This document shows positions 26,651-37,315 of a DNA stretch of 64,000 nt, in pieces. Both the position numbers and the translations under genes were made by a program. Each line of letters opens with the position of its first letter. Within the stretch, counting starts at the first letter, position 1. Source of the stretch: Poriferisphaera corsica (GTDB taxonomy: Bacteria; Planctomycetota; Phycisphaerae; Phycisphaerales; Phycisphaeraceae); contig NZ_CP036425.1 of assembly GCF_007747445.1 (NCBI RefSeq), forward strand, positions 4,014,175 to 4,078,174, given 5' to 3'. The notes under the pieces were generated by a model. It did not search any database and was not told the DNA's origin. It worked only from the letters and a program-made list of their open reading frames with translations.

Positions 26651-28276
26651 TCACCCCACTCTACGACGCACCAATCCTAACACCCCACCAACACCCAGCA
26701 GCACCATCCCGCTCGGCTCAGGTATCTGCATTGTAAACACACCCTGCGATCCATCCGTAAAAATCAAACCAACTGCCAATAGTCCCCGATCATTCATCGA
26801 CAAACTATATTCATTGATGAACGAAATCTCACGCAGATCCTCACCCACTCCCGCATCAACATCAAACAGATCCCCTGCTTTCACAAGTAGCGAAAGCACC
26901 CCGTCTGTGTCATACCAAACGATACCACCATACAACTCACCATTCTCCTCAACGACCGTATTGAAAACAATATTGCCCGTCAAGTCATTGAACATGTTTG
27001 TATTATCACCTCGATTGCCCTCCACTAGTCCATTCTTCCTACCAGCAAACACAAACGCTCTACCATTCTTCCCGACATAAGTCTCACCAATTTGTCCCGC
27101 AATTCTCAGCTCACCATCCTCAACTACGTAAAAGGCCTGCTCATTATCAAAATCACCAATTTGATCACTTGCCACAAAAGCATACCGACTATCCTCAGTC
27201 AACACTGCAGCATCAACCGAGTAAATTAACGGACCACCATCGACCTGCCACGGACTACTATTCGCATCAAGACGCCCCAAAGCCACGATATGCTCAAGAT
27301 CATCCCCTTGCTTAAAAAACAAATCATACCCATACCGCTTACCACTCAATTCACTATAAGTAACGAATGCCATATCTCCGCTCTCATTGAACGCAACCCC
27401 TTGCCGGCTCTGCTCATAAGCACCATCAACTTGCGTTCTGATCGCTCCATCTACTTTACCGACCAGATCATCGCCCGTGATGTAATCTTCAATCGTCTGC
27501 CCATCAAATCTCATGATCGCACTAGAGCCATCTTTCTTCTGCACACTCAGAAGCCGTGATCCATCTTCCAAACTAAAAACCTGATCCATCCAAGACGAGA
27601 TTTTATCGCCATAGTACAATGGCGACTTCAAATATTGAACATTCAGTGCATCCCCATAAGCAGCATTCTCATCCCCGGTATAAGCAATGACCTTTGGCGC
27701 TGCATCCCAGCCCGAATAATAAGCATAAAAAACTTCTTCATTTTGTAAGAAACTCGCGATGTAACTCCCATCCTCCTGCAACCCACTTACCCCTAAAACT
27801 CGCTCAGCTTCAATACCAAAATCCCCAATCCCCTTCACATGCAATGCTTCCCCATTAAAATAAGTAAGCTTCTCCTCCCACTCCCACGTATCATTGTCAA
27901 TCTCAATCAACTTCGTAAGAATCCTCCCACCCGCTATAACGTCGTGTTGTTGAAACATAAAGGAATGATTCTGATATCGATATATTGGCGTCATCTGTTT
28001 ATTCGGTGAATACACACGAGATTCAGAATATTTCAGTTCTCCACCTGCAAAAATATTTTCAGCAATATACGTGCGATAAAAAATCTGACCAGCATCGTCA
28101 ACATTCACATAATGATTCTGCCAATACGCCTCATCCCTTTGTTCATAATACGCATCCTTATAAACATCAACCGTATCCCACACGTATGGCTCAGCCACCA
28201 CCCTATCGCCCACACTACCCAACAATCCAGCCATACCAATAGCCAACCCGAAACGTCTACTTACACCATAGCCCAT
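26651..28276 (-). CDS. PEP-CTERM protein with NxxGxxxF-type tandem repeats, copy 2
   Basis: The 541-residue paralogue of the neighbouring gene has the same plan: signal peptide (FGLAIGMAGLLGSVGDRVVA), an N-terminal motif WDTVDVYKDAYYEQRDEAY that mirrors WNTVDHFEASIDYGELEKNQEAY in a shorter form, repeat units VDDAGQIFYRT, NESGDMAFVT, DLTGNIVFNT and NDRGLLAVGL, and the end MQIPEPSGMVLLGVGGVLGL plus RRRVG. The C-terminal hundred residues are the best conserved part between the copies. GAGGG precedes the ATG. Each gene has its own terminator, so they are expressed separately. Confidence 0.82.
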   Translation of the reverse strand: MGYGVSRRFGLAIGMAGLLGSVGDRVVAEPYVWDTVDVYKDAYYEQRDEAYWQNHYVNVDDAGQIFYRTYIAENIFAGGELKYSESRVYSPNKQMTPIYRYQNHSFMFQQHDVIAGGRILTKLIEIDNDTWEWEEKLTYFNGEALHVKGIGDFGIEAERVLGVSGLQEDGSYIASFLQNEEVFYAYYSGWDAAPKVIAYTGDENAAYGDALNVQYLKSPLYYGDKISSWMDQVFSLEDGSRLLSVQKKDGSSAIMRFDGQTIEDYITGDDLVGKVDGAIRTQVDGAYEQSRQGVAFNESGDMAFVTYSELSGKRYGYDLFFKQGDDLEHIVALGRLDANSSPWQVDGGPLIYSVDAAVLTEDSRYAFVASDQIGDFDNEQAFYVVEDGELRIAGQIGETYVGKNGRAFVFAGRKNGLVEGNRGDNTNMFNDLTGNIVFNTVVEENGELYGGIVWYDTDGVLSLLVKAGDLFDVDAGVGEDLREISFINEYSLSMNDRGLLAVGLIFTDGSQGVFTMQIPEPSGMVLLGVGGVLGLVRRRVG

Positions 28277-28438
28277 ATTTATTTCCCTCAGAATATATCA
28301 CTGTAATCCTAGAATCTAACAATCGTATCTTATCAAAACTCAACCCCATCAAGCAACAACGACCAAAGCGAAGTTGAATGATCGCGATTTTAACGATGCA
28401 CATCTCTCTAACTTCTTGTCCATTTTGCCCATCTTCAC

Positions 28439-28465
28439 AAAAAGCCCGCATTTCTGCTGGCTTTT
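28439..28465 (-). terminator. Terminator of the ParA gene
   Basis: AAAAGCC / GGCTTTT stem with an inner GCA/TGC extension and one mismatch. It lies 30 bases past the minus-strand stop. Confidence 0.7.
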
Positions 28466-28494
28466 ATAGATTTACATGTTTTTAACTGACGAAC

Positions 28495-30111
28495 CTAAAA
28501 ATCCCAAACTAACTCATGGTTAGCCACGCATTCAGCCAGCTGCATATAATCCTGCGCACCATTACAATTGACATCATAATCAAAGATCGACTGACCAAAC
28601 GACGGCGACTCCGCCAACTTAATATTTCTGCGAATCGGCGGATCAAAAATCTTTGCCTGCGACCAAGGCTCATCCCCACCCTGCGCCCCCTCTAAAAACC
28701 CTTCTAAATCACCGATCACTTCACCCGCCAAAATCGTCTGCCCTTCATGCATACAAAGCACGATCCCCGCAACCTGCAAGTTTGGATTGAAACCCTGCCT
28801 CAACATCGTAATCGTCTCAAACAATTTACCCATCCCCTGCAACGCCAAGAAGTGCGCCTGCATCGGCACAATCACTTCCTTCGATAACGTCAACGCGTTA
28901 ATCGTCAACAAACCCAGCGACGGCGGGCAATCAAGTAATATAAAATCATACTCCTTCGCAATCGGCTTCACCTTCGTTCGAAGCACCGACTGCGCCGCGC
29001 CCGTCACCACTTTATCCGCCAACTCACTCTCCACTCCAGCCAGACTCACATCCGCCGGCAAAACATCCAGTTTCTCATAACCTTCAATCGACTGCCGTAT
29101 ATCCGCCGCCGTCACCTCATCATCAACCAACAAGTCATAAATCGTCTGCTCCAACTGTTCCGGATCAACACCCAAGTACAACGTCAGATGCGCCTGAGGA
29201 TCTAAATCCAATAACAACACCCGATATCCAAGCCGCCCAAGCGCCGCACCAAGATTAACCGCCGTCGTTGTCTTACCCACCCCGCCTTTCTGATTCATGA
29301 GCGCAATCACGCGCGGCGACTTCAATCGCTTCACTTCACCGCCCTGCTTCTTGACCGGCTTCTCAACCGCCACCTCTTGCTCCGACTTCTCCGATTGCTC
29401 AGCAGGCTCGTCAACCTCATTCTTTTCTTCTTGCCCCGTTCGCTCATCCAGCGATTCCAACAATTCATCCGCGCTCACCATCTGAATCTCAGCTAGCTTC
29501 TCATCACCAATCACATCTCCCCCGCCTTCAACCTCGCGACTGACTATCTCATGATTAGTCTCGCCCGCCATATCCATACCATGATTTTCTATCGCATGGT
29601 TAGCCTGAACATCTGCCGCCCGCCTGATCTCAATCTCCTCCACCTTCATACCACTATCCTCACCCCCACTCCCCCCGCCATTCCCCATGGGCATCTCTTC
29701 CATCAATTGACCATCACCCACAAATTCCTCCGCATCAGGACCAAGCCCCGCGCTCACACTCACTGCGCCAATCCCCCACATCTCTCCAACCCCCATATCA
29801 TCTCCGCCACCCAAAACTTCCACCTGTTTCTTTTCTTCCTCATCAGCACTGACCACCTGCCCCGCATTCACAACCTCTTCACGCGCTGCCGGAATGGACC
29901 ACGATCCTCCGCCCGTCATGATCCCCCCCACAACTGATTCACCCACGCCATCACTTACCACGCCAACAGATTCATCAGCCACCCCCTCCACGTTCGCCTG
30001 ATCGCTTCCCACCTCCACAGGCTTGCCCACCGGGATATTCATCCCTTCACCGCTACCCGCGCTGTTGGATTCAAATGCGTACTCAGAATGATTCGTTGGC
30101 TGGTCGGTCAC
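28495..30111 (-). CDS. ParA-family ATPase with long acidic N-terminal extension
   Basis: The last 265 residues are a complete ParA/Soj ATPase: deviant Walker A NQKGGVGKTTTAVNLG at about residue 273, VLLLDLDPQAHLT, Walker B DFILLDCPPSLGLLT, and C-terminal FDPPIRRNIKLAESPSFGQ. In front stands an extension of about 265 residues rich in Gly, Glu, Val and Met, with no Cys, predicted to be disordered and strongly acidic (for example EVDEPAEQSEKSEQE). Ordinary ParA proteins are near 260 residues in total. I chose GTG 30111, which follows GGGAGG by five bases; a TTG at 30141 in frame has no such site. No parB is adjacent. A role in positioning chromosome, chemoreceptor or flagellar cargo is possible. 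Confidence 0.85.
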   Translation of the reverse strand: MTDQPTNHSEYAFESNSAGSGEGMNIPVGKPVEVGSDQANVEGVADESVGVVSDGVGESVVGGIMTGGGSWSIPAAREEVVNAGQVVSADEEEKKQVEVLGGGDDMGVGEMWGIGAVSVSAGLGPDAEEFVGDGQLMEEMPMGNGGGSGGEDSGMKVEEIEIRRAADVQANHAIENHGMDMAGETNHEIVSREVEGGGDVIGDEKLAEIQMVSADELLESLDERTGQEEKNEVDEPAEQSEKSEQEVAVEKPVKKQGGEVKRLKSPRVIALMNQKGGVGKTTTAVNLGAALGRLGYRVLLLDLDPQAHLTLYLGVDPEQLEQTIYDLLVDDEVTAADIRQSIEGYEKLDVLPADVSLAGVESELADKVVTGAAQSVLRTKVKPIAKEYDFILLDCPPSLGLLTINALTLSKEVIVPMQAHFLALQGMGKLFETITMLRQGFNPNLQVAGIVLCMHEGQTILAGEVIGDLEGFLEGAQGGDEPWSQAKIFDPPIRRNIKLAESPSFGQSIFDYDVNCNGAQDYMQLAECVANHELVWDF

Positions 30112-32072
<1,961 letters not shown>

Positions 32073-32157
32073 GCCCCCGCCTCCCCCCCGCTCCCGGAAG
32101 GTGGACAAGCTTCAAACTGAAACCTGTTCTAACTAACGGTTAGGAATAAAAAATTAG

Positions 32158-32192
32158 AAGCTGCGGATCATTGTTTGTCCGCAGCTTTTTTT
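32158..32192 (+). terminator. Terminator after atpD
   Basis: AAGCTGCGGA / TCCGCAGCTT stem with a ten-base loop and a long T-run, 86 bases after the stop. Confidence 0.88.
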
Positions 32193-32632
32193 GTGCGCAT
32201 ACGGACGTCTATTCACAAGTTATACGCTGGATTTTACACAAGCAATTTTGCGCGCGTTCTGCGCAGCAGTTGAACATGGGATTTACAAACAGTTTTAGGT
32301 CAACGGGTTACAGAATCCAACTTGTGCGCGAGGCGCGACTCGCAGAATTGCGAAAATGGGCTGTATTGGCCAAAAAACATCTGGTTTGGTTCGGTTTTGA
32401 TGTGTTTTGGACAAAAAGCAGCTAGATATAGTAAGCAAAACGTGCGCACAAAACCGATCACTCAACATTCTGTGCGATCCCTCCATCCCCCCGGATTCTC
32501 CCCTCTTCTCCCCTTATTCTCCCCCCCCGTGGCCGCTCGGGGTTGTCTGAGAAATGTGTATCAAAACTCATGACATTGAACGAATGATCTTCATGAACAG
32601 GCCTGCGTTTGTTGACTTACTTTGTATGTATT
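32193..32632. other. Intergenic region after atpD; composition switch point
   Basis: I see no credible gene. The open frame at 32171-32425 starts inside the terminator and has no ribosome site. The words TGTGCGC, GCGCGCG and TGCGCAG recur without a clear palindrome. The plus strand changes here from C-rich (atpD and leftward) to G-rich (rightward). Confidence 0.45.
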
Positions 32633-32660
32633 GGCGCGCCGCGAAGTGTCGCGGCGGCTA
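32633..32660 (+). repeat. Repeat A, copy 2
   Basis: All 28 bases are identical to 725-752, preceded by GTATT as in copies 3 and 4. It stands alone 17 bases downstream of a minus-strand stop. Confidence 0.88.
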
Positions 32661-32677
32661 ACTAGTACAACTAGCAA

Positions 32678-33235
32678 TCATGCAAACTGCACGTGAATTG
32701 ATTTCGGTTCAGCAGTGATGATGCGTTTTTCGATGAGGTGGAAGGGGTGGATCGTTTTGGTTTCGGAAAGCTGAATGAAGTAGACGGGGTTGTTTTTTGA
32801 GTCGGGGACAAAATCCCATTTCAGGTGAAGGGTTGGGTTGGTTTTGATGAGTGTTTGGCCGAGGTAAGCGGCCCAGTAGGGGATGAGTGAGGCGAGCTCT
32901 TCGGCGGGGATGTTGCCTGCATGGAAGTGGGTGTGGATTTGCGTGAGGATATCGTCTAACCGTTCAATAGACTGCGGTGAATAGTCGAGGTTGATATCGA
33001 ATTGCTTTTTGGCGGAACGGACTGCGTAGTAGGCATAATCGGGGAATTTACGGGTATAGCGTTTGGCGGAGGCGGGGCTGAATTTCTGAGGTGCGTTATC
33101 GGGGCCTAAGTTGCGAGAAGAGCTGAACGGCTTAGGAATAGGGTGGATATATTTCTTGTAGAGAAAGCGGACTGAGCGGTAAAGCGCGATGGCGATCACG
33201 AGGATCACCATGAGTTTGAGATCGAATGGGTTCAT
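32678..33235 (-). CDS. Hypothetical membrane-anchored protein
   Basis: The 185-residue protein has one N-terminal membrane helix (LKLMVILVIAIALYRSVRFLY), a basic Pro/Ser linker, and a soluble domain of about 130 residues. That domain has a helix pair (SIERLDDILTQIHTHF, ELASLIPYWAAYLGQTLI) and a beta part with HLKWDFVPDSKNNPVYFIQL. I do not recognise the family. The frame has an earlier ATG at 33244, but that codon lies inside a TATAAT box; ATG 33235, seven bases after the box, is more likely the start. Confidence 0.65.
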   Translation of the reverse strand: MNPFDLKLMVILVIAIALYRSVRFLYKKYIHPIPKPFSSSRNLGPDNAPQKFSPASAKRYTRKFPDYAYYAVRSAKKQFDINLDYSPQSIERLDDILTQIHTHFHAGNIPAEELASLIPYWAAYLGQTLIKTNPTLHLKWDFVPDSKNNPVYFIQLSETKTIHPFHLIEKRIITAEPKSIHVQFA

Positions 33236-33242
33236 AGAGGGC

Positions 33243-33248
33243 ATTATA
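33243..33248 (-). promoter_or_regulatory. TATAAT box abutting the start of the 33.2 kb gene
   Basis: Reading the minus strand: TATAAT, seven bases (GCCCTCT), then ATG at 33235. The arrangement is the same as at 49463 and 53509. Confidence 0.5.
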
Positions 33249-33359
33249 AATAGTGCTAGTGCTAGAGACTAGTGCTAGAAGCGATGAGAATCGGAAGTGC
33301 AGAAGGTCGGCGATTTGTAATCGATGATTAATTGGCTTTGATAGGGATGAACGTGGTTG

Positions 33360-33935
33360 CAGACGGTAGTATGGCGGTTGTAAAACACCCCATGACCGGC
33401 GGTCATGGGCTTGATGAAGGAGTGATTATGATGCACTGCGCGCTGGATCAATAAAGTGGGGAGTGAGAATTGCATCGATGATGACACGAACAGGGGAATG
33501 GTTTTAGATGTGTGGGTGTATTGACGCGCCGCGAAGTATCGCGGCGGCTAAAAGGGGGAAATGGGGAGGGAAATGATTACGAGCGATTGTCAGTTGGTTG
33601 TAAGACACCCCGCCATCGGCCCCCGGAAGATGGCGGGCTTGATTAGAAAGTGATAATGATACGCTGCACGCTTGGTCAGGGGAGATGGATGATACGAACA
33701 GAGGAGAGATGAGGGGGAGCAAATAGATTAGTGGTGCGCTGCCAATCAGGGGGGGGAGGATATGAAAGCTACCTGATACGAACAGGGGGGGGGGGGGGTG
33801 GATGGGGTGGGGGAAACGCTAGTTATATGCTGTTTTTGTGGGATGATTGGGTAATCGAGCGATAGTGTAAATGGTGGGGATGTTGTGCGGCAAGCATGAG
33901 CGGCTGTGGAAGTATCGTGATACGAACAGGAGGGG
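33360..33935 (+). repeat. Cluster of composite repeats (B-D, A-B-C-D, C-D, D) with G-tracts
   Basis: The 720-base gap before the decarboxylase gene has no gene of its own. It holds repeat B at 33389-33409 then box D (TGACACGAACAGGGG) at 33482-33496. Next come repeat A at 33523-33550, repeat B with an 11-base loop at 33609-33637, element C (GCTGC..TTGGTCAGGGG) at 33664-33682 and D at 33690-33704. A second C-D pair follows with D at 33774-33784 running into thirteen G's (33785-33797). A last D (TGATACGAACAGGAGGGG) at 33918-33935 touches the next reading frame. The order A-B-C-D is the same as at 35.7 kb. Confidence 0.85.
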
Positions 33936-33956
33936 ATGGGGCATGGAGATCATGAG

Positions 33957-35606
33957 ATGGCGCAGACGGTTGTAGAACATGTGTTATGGTGGTTGAAGCA
34001 GGTTGGGATTAAGGACGTGTTTGGCGTGCCGGGGGATTTTTCATTTCCGGTGACGGATGCGATTATTGAAGATAAAGAAGTGCGGTGGGTGGGGTGTACG
34101 AATGAATTGAATTCAGCGTATGCGGCGGATGGCTATGCGCGTATTAGAGGGATGAGTGCGCTTTGCACGACGTATGGGGTGGGGGAATTGAGCGCGATTA
34201 ATGGTGTGGCGGGTGCTTATAGCGAGTACTTGCCGATTGTTCACATTGTGGGGATGCCGGGGATGAAAACGCAGGCGGGAAAGAAGGTGATTCATCATTC
34301 GTTGGGGAATGGTGAATTTGATTTTTATTATCACATGACGAAGCCGGTGGTTTGTGCGCGGACGATATTGACGGCTGAGAATTGCGTGAGTGAGATGGCG
34401 CGAGTGATGGGGTGTGCTGTGAGGGAGAGGCGGCCGGTGTATATTGCGATCCCGAAAGATTGTGCGGAGATGAAGGTGGTTGGGAATGCGGGTGCTGGTA
34501 ATAGCGAGATTGAGATGAAGAGTGATCAGGAGCGGCTCAAGGCTGCGGTGGATGATATCTTAGCGCGTATTAGAGGGGTTGAGGGTAGAGGCGTGTTTTT
34601 GCCGGGGATCATGGCGTACCGGATTGGCGTGGGGAAGGTTTTGCAGCGGCTCGTTGAGAAAACGGGGTTTGGGTTTGCAACGATGTTTCACGACAAGTCG
34701 GTGCTAGACGAGACACATGAGCAGTATGTGGGGATGTATGACGGGCAGTTGATGAATCAGCATGTGCGGGAGTATGTGGAGGAGGCGGATCTGGTGATTA
34801 ATGTGGGGGCTTTGTGGGGTGATTTTAATACAGGGATGTTTACGTCGAATCTGGACGGACATAAAACGATTGATATATATCTGGATCATGCGCAGGTGGG
34901 ATATGCGGTGTATGAGCAGGTTTATATGAAGGATCTAATCAGCGCATTGGCTGATCGGGTGAGCGGGCAGGATTATGTCTCGGAACTCCGGGCGGAAGGT
35001 CTGGGCGAGGCAGAAGGGAAAGCGGACGATAAGATCACGGCAAAGTATTTGTATCCACGGTGGGAACAGTTCTTGAGAGAGGGGGATTTGTTGGTGTGTG
35101 ATACGGGGACGGTATCGATGGGGATGGGTTTTGCAAAGTTGCCGAAGGGTGCGGTATTTTGTAATCAGACTTTGTGGGGGGCGATTGGGTGGGGGACACC
35201 GGCGGCGTTTGGTGCGGCAATCGGAGCGGAAGAGAAACGTGTGATTTTGATGACTGGGGACGGTGCGCATCAGATGACGGCAACGGAGGTGGGTCAGTTT
35301 GCTGCGAATGGACTGAAGCCAGTGATTTTTGTGCTGAATAATGATGGATACACGATTGAGCGATTGTTGTGTCGAGTGCCGGAGTATGCGTATAACGATG
35401 TGACGGGTTGGCGGTATGCAGATTTGCCGCGAGCGATGGGGTGTAAGGAGTGGATCTGCGCGCGAGTGGAAACGAATGGGGAGTTAGACAGGGTATTGAA
35501 GAAGATTAATGAGAATGGGCATGCGGCGTATGTGGAGGTAGTCATAGATCAGATGGAGGTGCCGCCGCTGGCGAAGAAGATTGGGAATGAACTGGGGATG
35601 AAGTAG
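33957..35606 (+). CDS. Thiamine-diphosphate-dependent 2-oxoacid decarboxylase (pyruvate/indolepyruvate decarboxylase family)
   Basis: The 549-residue enzyme is predicted to decarboxylate a 2-oxoacid to the aldehyde. The Pyr domain (about 1-170) has VFGVPGDFSFPVTDAI, the catalytic-type Glu in CTNELNSAYAADGYAR, and the double-His region KKVIHHSLGNG characteristic of pyruvate and phenylpyruvate decarboxylases. The PP domain has the ThDP motif TGDGAHQMTATEVGQF ending in VLNNDGYTIE. I chose ATG 33957, which has GGAG eight bases upstream; ATG 33936 lies only three bases from an AGGAGG that is itself part of a dispersed repeat. Substrate (pyruvate, indolepyruvate or phenylpyruvate) is not resolved. 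The gene is isolated between repeats. Confidence 0.88.
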   Translation: MAQTVVEHVLWWLKQVGIKDVFGVPGDFSFPVTDAIIEDKEVRWVGCTNELNSAYAADGYARIRGMSALCTTYGVGELSAINGVAGAYSEYLPIVHIVGMPGMKTQAGKKVIHHSLGNGEFDFYYHMTKPVVCARTILTAENCVSEMARVMGCAVRERRPVYIAIPKDCAEMKVVGNAGAGNSEIEMKSDQERLKAAVDDILARIRGVEGRGVFLPGIMAYRIGVGKVLQRLVEKTGFGFATMFHDKSVLDETHEQYVGMYDGQLMNQHVREYVEEADLVINVGALWGDFNTGMFTSNLDGHKTIDIYLDHAQVGYAVYEQVYMKDLISALADRVSGQDYVSELRAEGLGEAEGKADDKITAKYLYPRWEQFLREGDLLVCDTGTVSMGMGFAKLPKGAVFCNQTLWGAIGWGTPAAFGAAIGAEEKRVILMTGDGAHQMTATEVGQFAANGLKPVIFVLNNDGYTIERLLCRVPEYAYNDVTGWRYADLPRAMGCKEWICARVETNGELDRVLKKINENGHAAYVEVVIDQMEVPPLAKKIGNELGMK

Positions 35607-35660
35607 TGCTAGCTTTTTTGTGTGGTTAACGGTGATTGCATGGGGGTTGTAAGAAGGAAA

Positions 35661-35830
35661 GTGTATTGGCTCGCCGCGAGGTGTCGCGGCGGCTATTGGG
35701 AAGAAGTGATTGCAGGCAAATGAAAATTGATTGTAAGACACCCCGCCACCGGTGGTGACGGGCTTGATGGGTTGCGCGCAGGGTCAGAAATGAGCTTGAA
35801 AAATTGATGACACGAACAGGGGGGGGGGGG
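35661..35830 (+). repeat. Composite repeat A-B-C-D with G-tract
   Basis: A at 35668-35695, B at 35742-35762 (one stem mismatch), C-like GCGCGCAGGGTCAG at 35774-35787, D (TGACACGAACAGG) at 35808-35820 running into twelve G's (35819-35830). It fills almost the whole gap between the decarboxylase and mraY stops. Confidence 0.88.
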
Positions 35831-35837
35831 ATGGGGG

Positions 35838-37049
35838 TTAGCGGATTTTGATGGTGGCGAGGGCGAGGGCCGTGAAGAGAGCAGTGAGGAGCCAGAAGCG
35901 GACGACGACTTGTTGTTCGGTCCAGCCGAGGAGGTGGAAGTGGTGATGAACGGGTGCGCATTTGAAGACGCGGCGTTTGCCCTTGGTGAGTTTGAAGGTG
36001 GCGACCTGGATGATGACGGAGAAGGCTTCGAAGACGAAGATGCCGCCGATGAGGAGGAGTAGGAATTCCTGCCGGATGACGACGGCGATGAAGGCGATGA
36101 GGCCGCCGAGGGTGAGGGAGCCGGTGTCGCCCATGAAGACCTGGGCGGGGTGGCAGTTGAACCACATGAAACCGAGACAGGCGCCGGCCATAGCGCCGGC
36201 GACGACAGCGAGTTCATCGGCTTCGGGGATGTAGGGGACGAGGAGATGTTTGGAGAGAACGAAGTCCTGATCTTGGTAGCCGGCGATGAGGGCGAGGATC
36301 ATGAAGGAAGATGCGACGATGACCATGTTGCCGGAGGCGAGGCCGTCCATGCCGTCGGTGAGGTTAACGGCGTTGGAGAAGAAGGTGATGATGAGGGTTG
36401 CGATGAGGATGAATGTGCCTGTGCCGAGGATGAACATGTTGGGGTTGGGGATGAACTCGCCCGCGGTGTGGTTCCATGTTTTGAGGAAGGGGAGGTTGAG
36501 GGCGTGGGACATGATCTGAGTGTTTTCAGGATCGATGGTGTATTTGGAGAGGCCGTGATGGTGGATGAAGTAGGCGAGAATGGCGGCGAGGCAGATCTGG
36601 CAGAGGAATTTTTCTTTGGAGTAGAGGCCTTCACGGGAACCGGGCTTGCGGCGGGCGGAGGTGAGCTTGAGCCAATCATCGGCGAAGCCGATGGCGGCGA
36701 AGGCAACGGCGGCGATAAGCGCCATGCGGATGTAGAAAGATGAGAGATCAGCGAGGAGTAGCGTGGAGATGAAGATGGCGATGACGATGAGGAGGCCGCC
36801 CATGGTGGGGGTGTTGGCCTTTTGCTTCATGAGTTGGTTGAGGTCTTTGTGATAGAACTCGGGGTTGTCGCCGACCTTTTGTTTGACGAGCCAGAGGATG
36901 GTGCGTTTGCCGAAGGCGGTAACGATGAGGAAGGAGAGGACGATGGAGGCGACGGCGCGGAACTCGACCCAACGCAGGACGTTAAGGGGGCCAAGGAAGG
37001 AGGATGAGTTGATGAATTCTTGGAAGTATGAATAGATGAGGTAAATCAT
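35838..37049 (-). CDS. mraY: Phospho-N-acetylmuramoyl-pentapeptide transferase
   Basis: Integral membrane enzyme that makes lipid I from UDP-MurNAc-pentapeptide and undecaprenyl phosphate. The 403 residues carry the family signatures: KANTPTMGGLLI, GFADDWLKLT with the metal-binding Asp pair, NAVNLTDGMDGLASG, FMGDTGSLTLGG and the PVHHHFHLLGW end, in about ten membrane helices. The frame runs nine codons further upstream through GGGGATG units; I chose the ATG at 37049, where the family normally begins. It is not in a dcw (mur/fts) cluster. The presence of mraY supports peptidoglycan synthesis in this planctomycete. Confidence 0.92.
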   Translation of the reverse strand: MIYLIYSYFQEFINSSSFLGPLNVLRWVEFRAVASIVLSFLIVTAFGKRTILWLVKQKVGDNPEFYHKDLNQLMKQKANTPTMGGLLIVIAIFISTLLLADLSSFYIRMALIAAVAFAAIGFADDWLKLTSARRKPGSREGLYSKEKFLCQICLAAILAYFIHHHGLSKYTIDPENTQIMSHALNLPFLKTWNHTAGEFIPNPNMFILGTGTFILIATLIITFFSNAVNLTDGMDGLASGNMVIVASSFMILALIAGYQDQDFVLSKHLLVPYIPEADELAVVAGAMAGACLGFMWFNCHPAQVFMGDTGSLTLGGLIAFIAVVIRQEFLLLLIGGIFVFEAFSVIIQVATFKLTKGKRRVFKCAPVHHHFHLLGWTEQQVVVRFWLLTALFTALALATIKIR

Positions 37050-37315
37050 GTCACCACTTTCCATCCCCATCCCCATCCCCCCTGTTTTAGTTTAAGGCGT
37101 AGATACCATTAGGGGTGGAAAGAGCGAGGGACTGGTTTTGATCAATCCGTTGATACAGAGCGCGGGATGATTGCAACGATCGCGCTCAATGAGAAGGCTT
37201 CATGATACTCGAAATGGGAGGTTTTTATAGGGAGAAATGTGGTGTGGAATGGATGGGGAGAGAGCTTAATGTTGGGTGTGACGTGAGGGGGTGGGAGAGG
37301 AGATGGGGGGGATGG

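Noticed and set aside
32171-32425. 84-residue open frame after atpD
   Set aside because: It starts inside the atpD terminator, has no ribosome site, and its composition is not protein-like.
33360-35830. CRISPR array suggested by repeated palindromes
   Set aside because: Repeats are few, differ in sequence, are unevenly spaced and are interrupted by genes; no cas gene is present.
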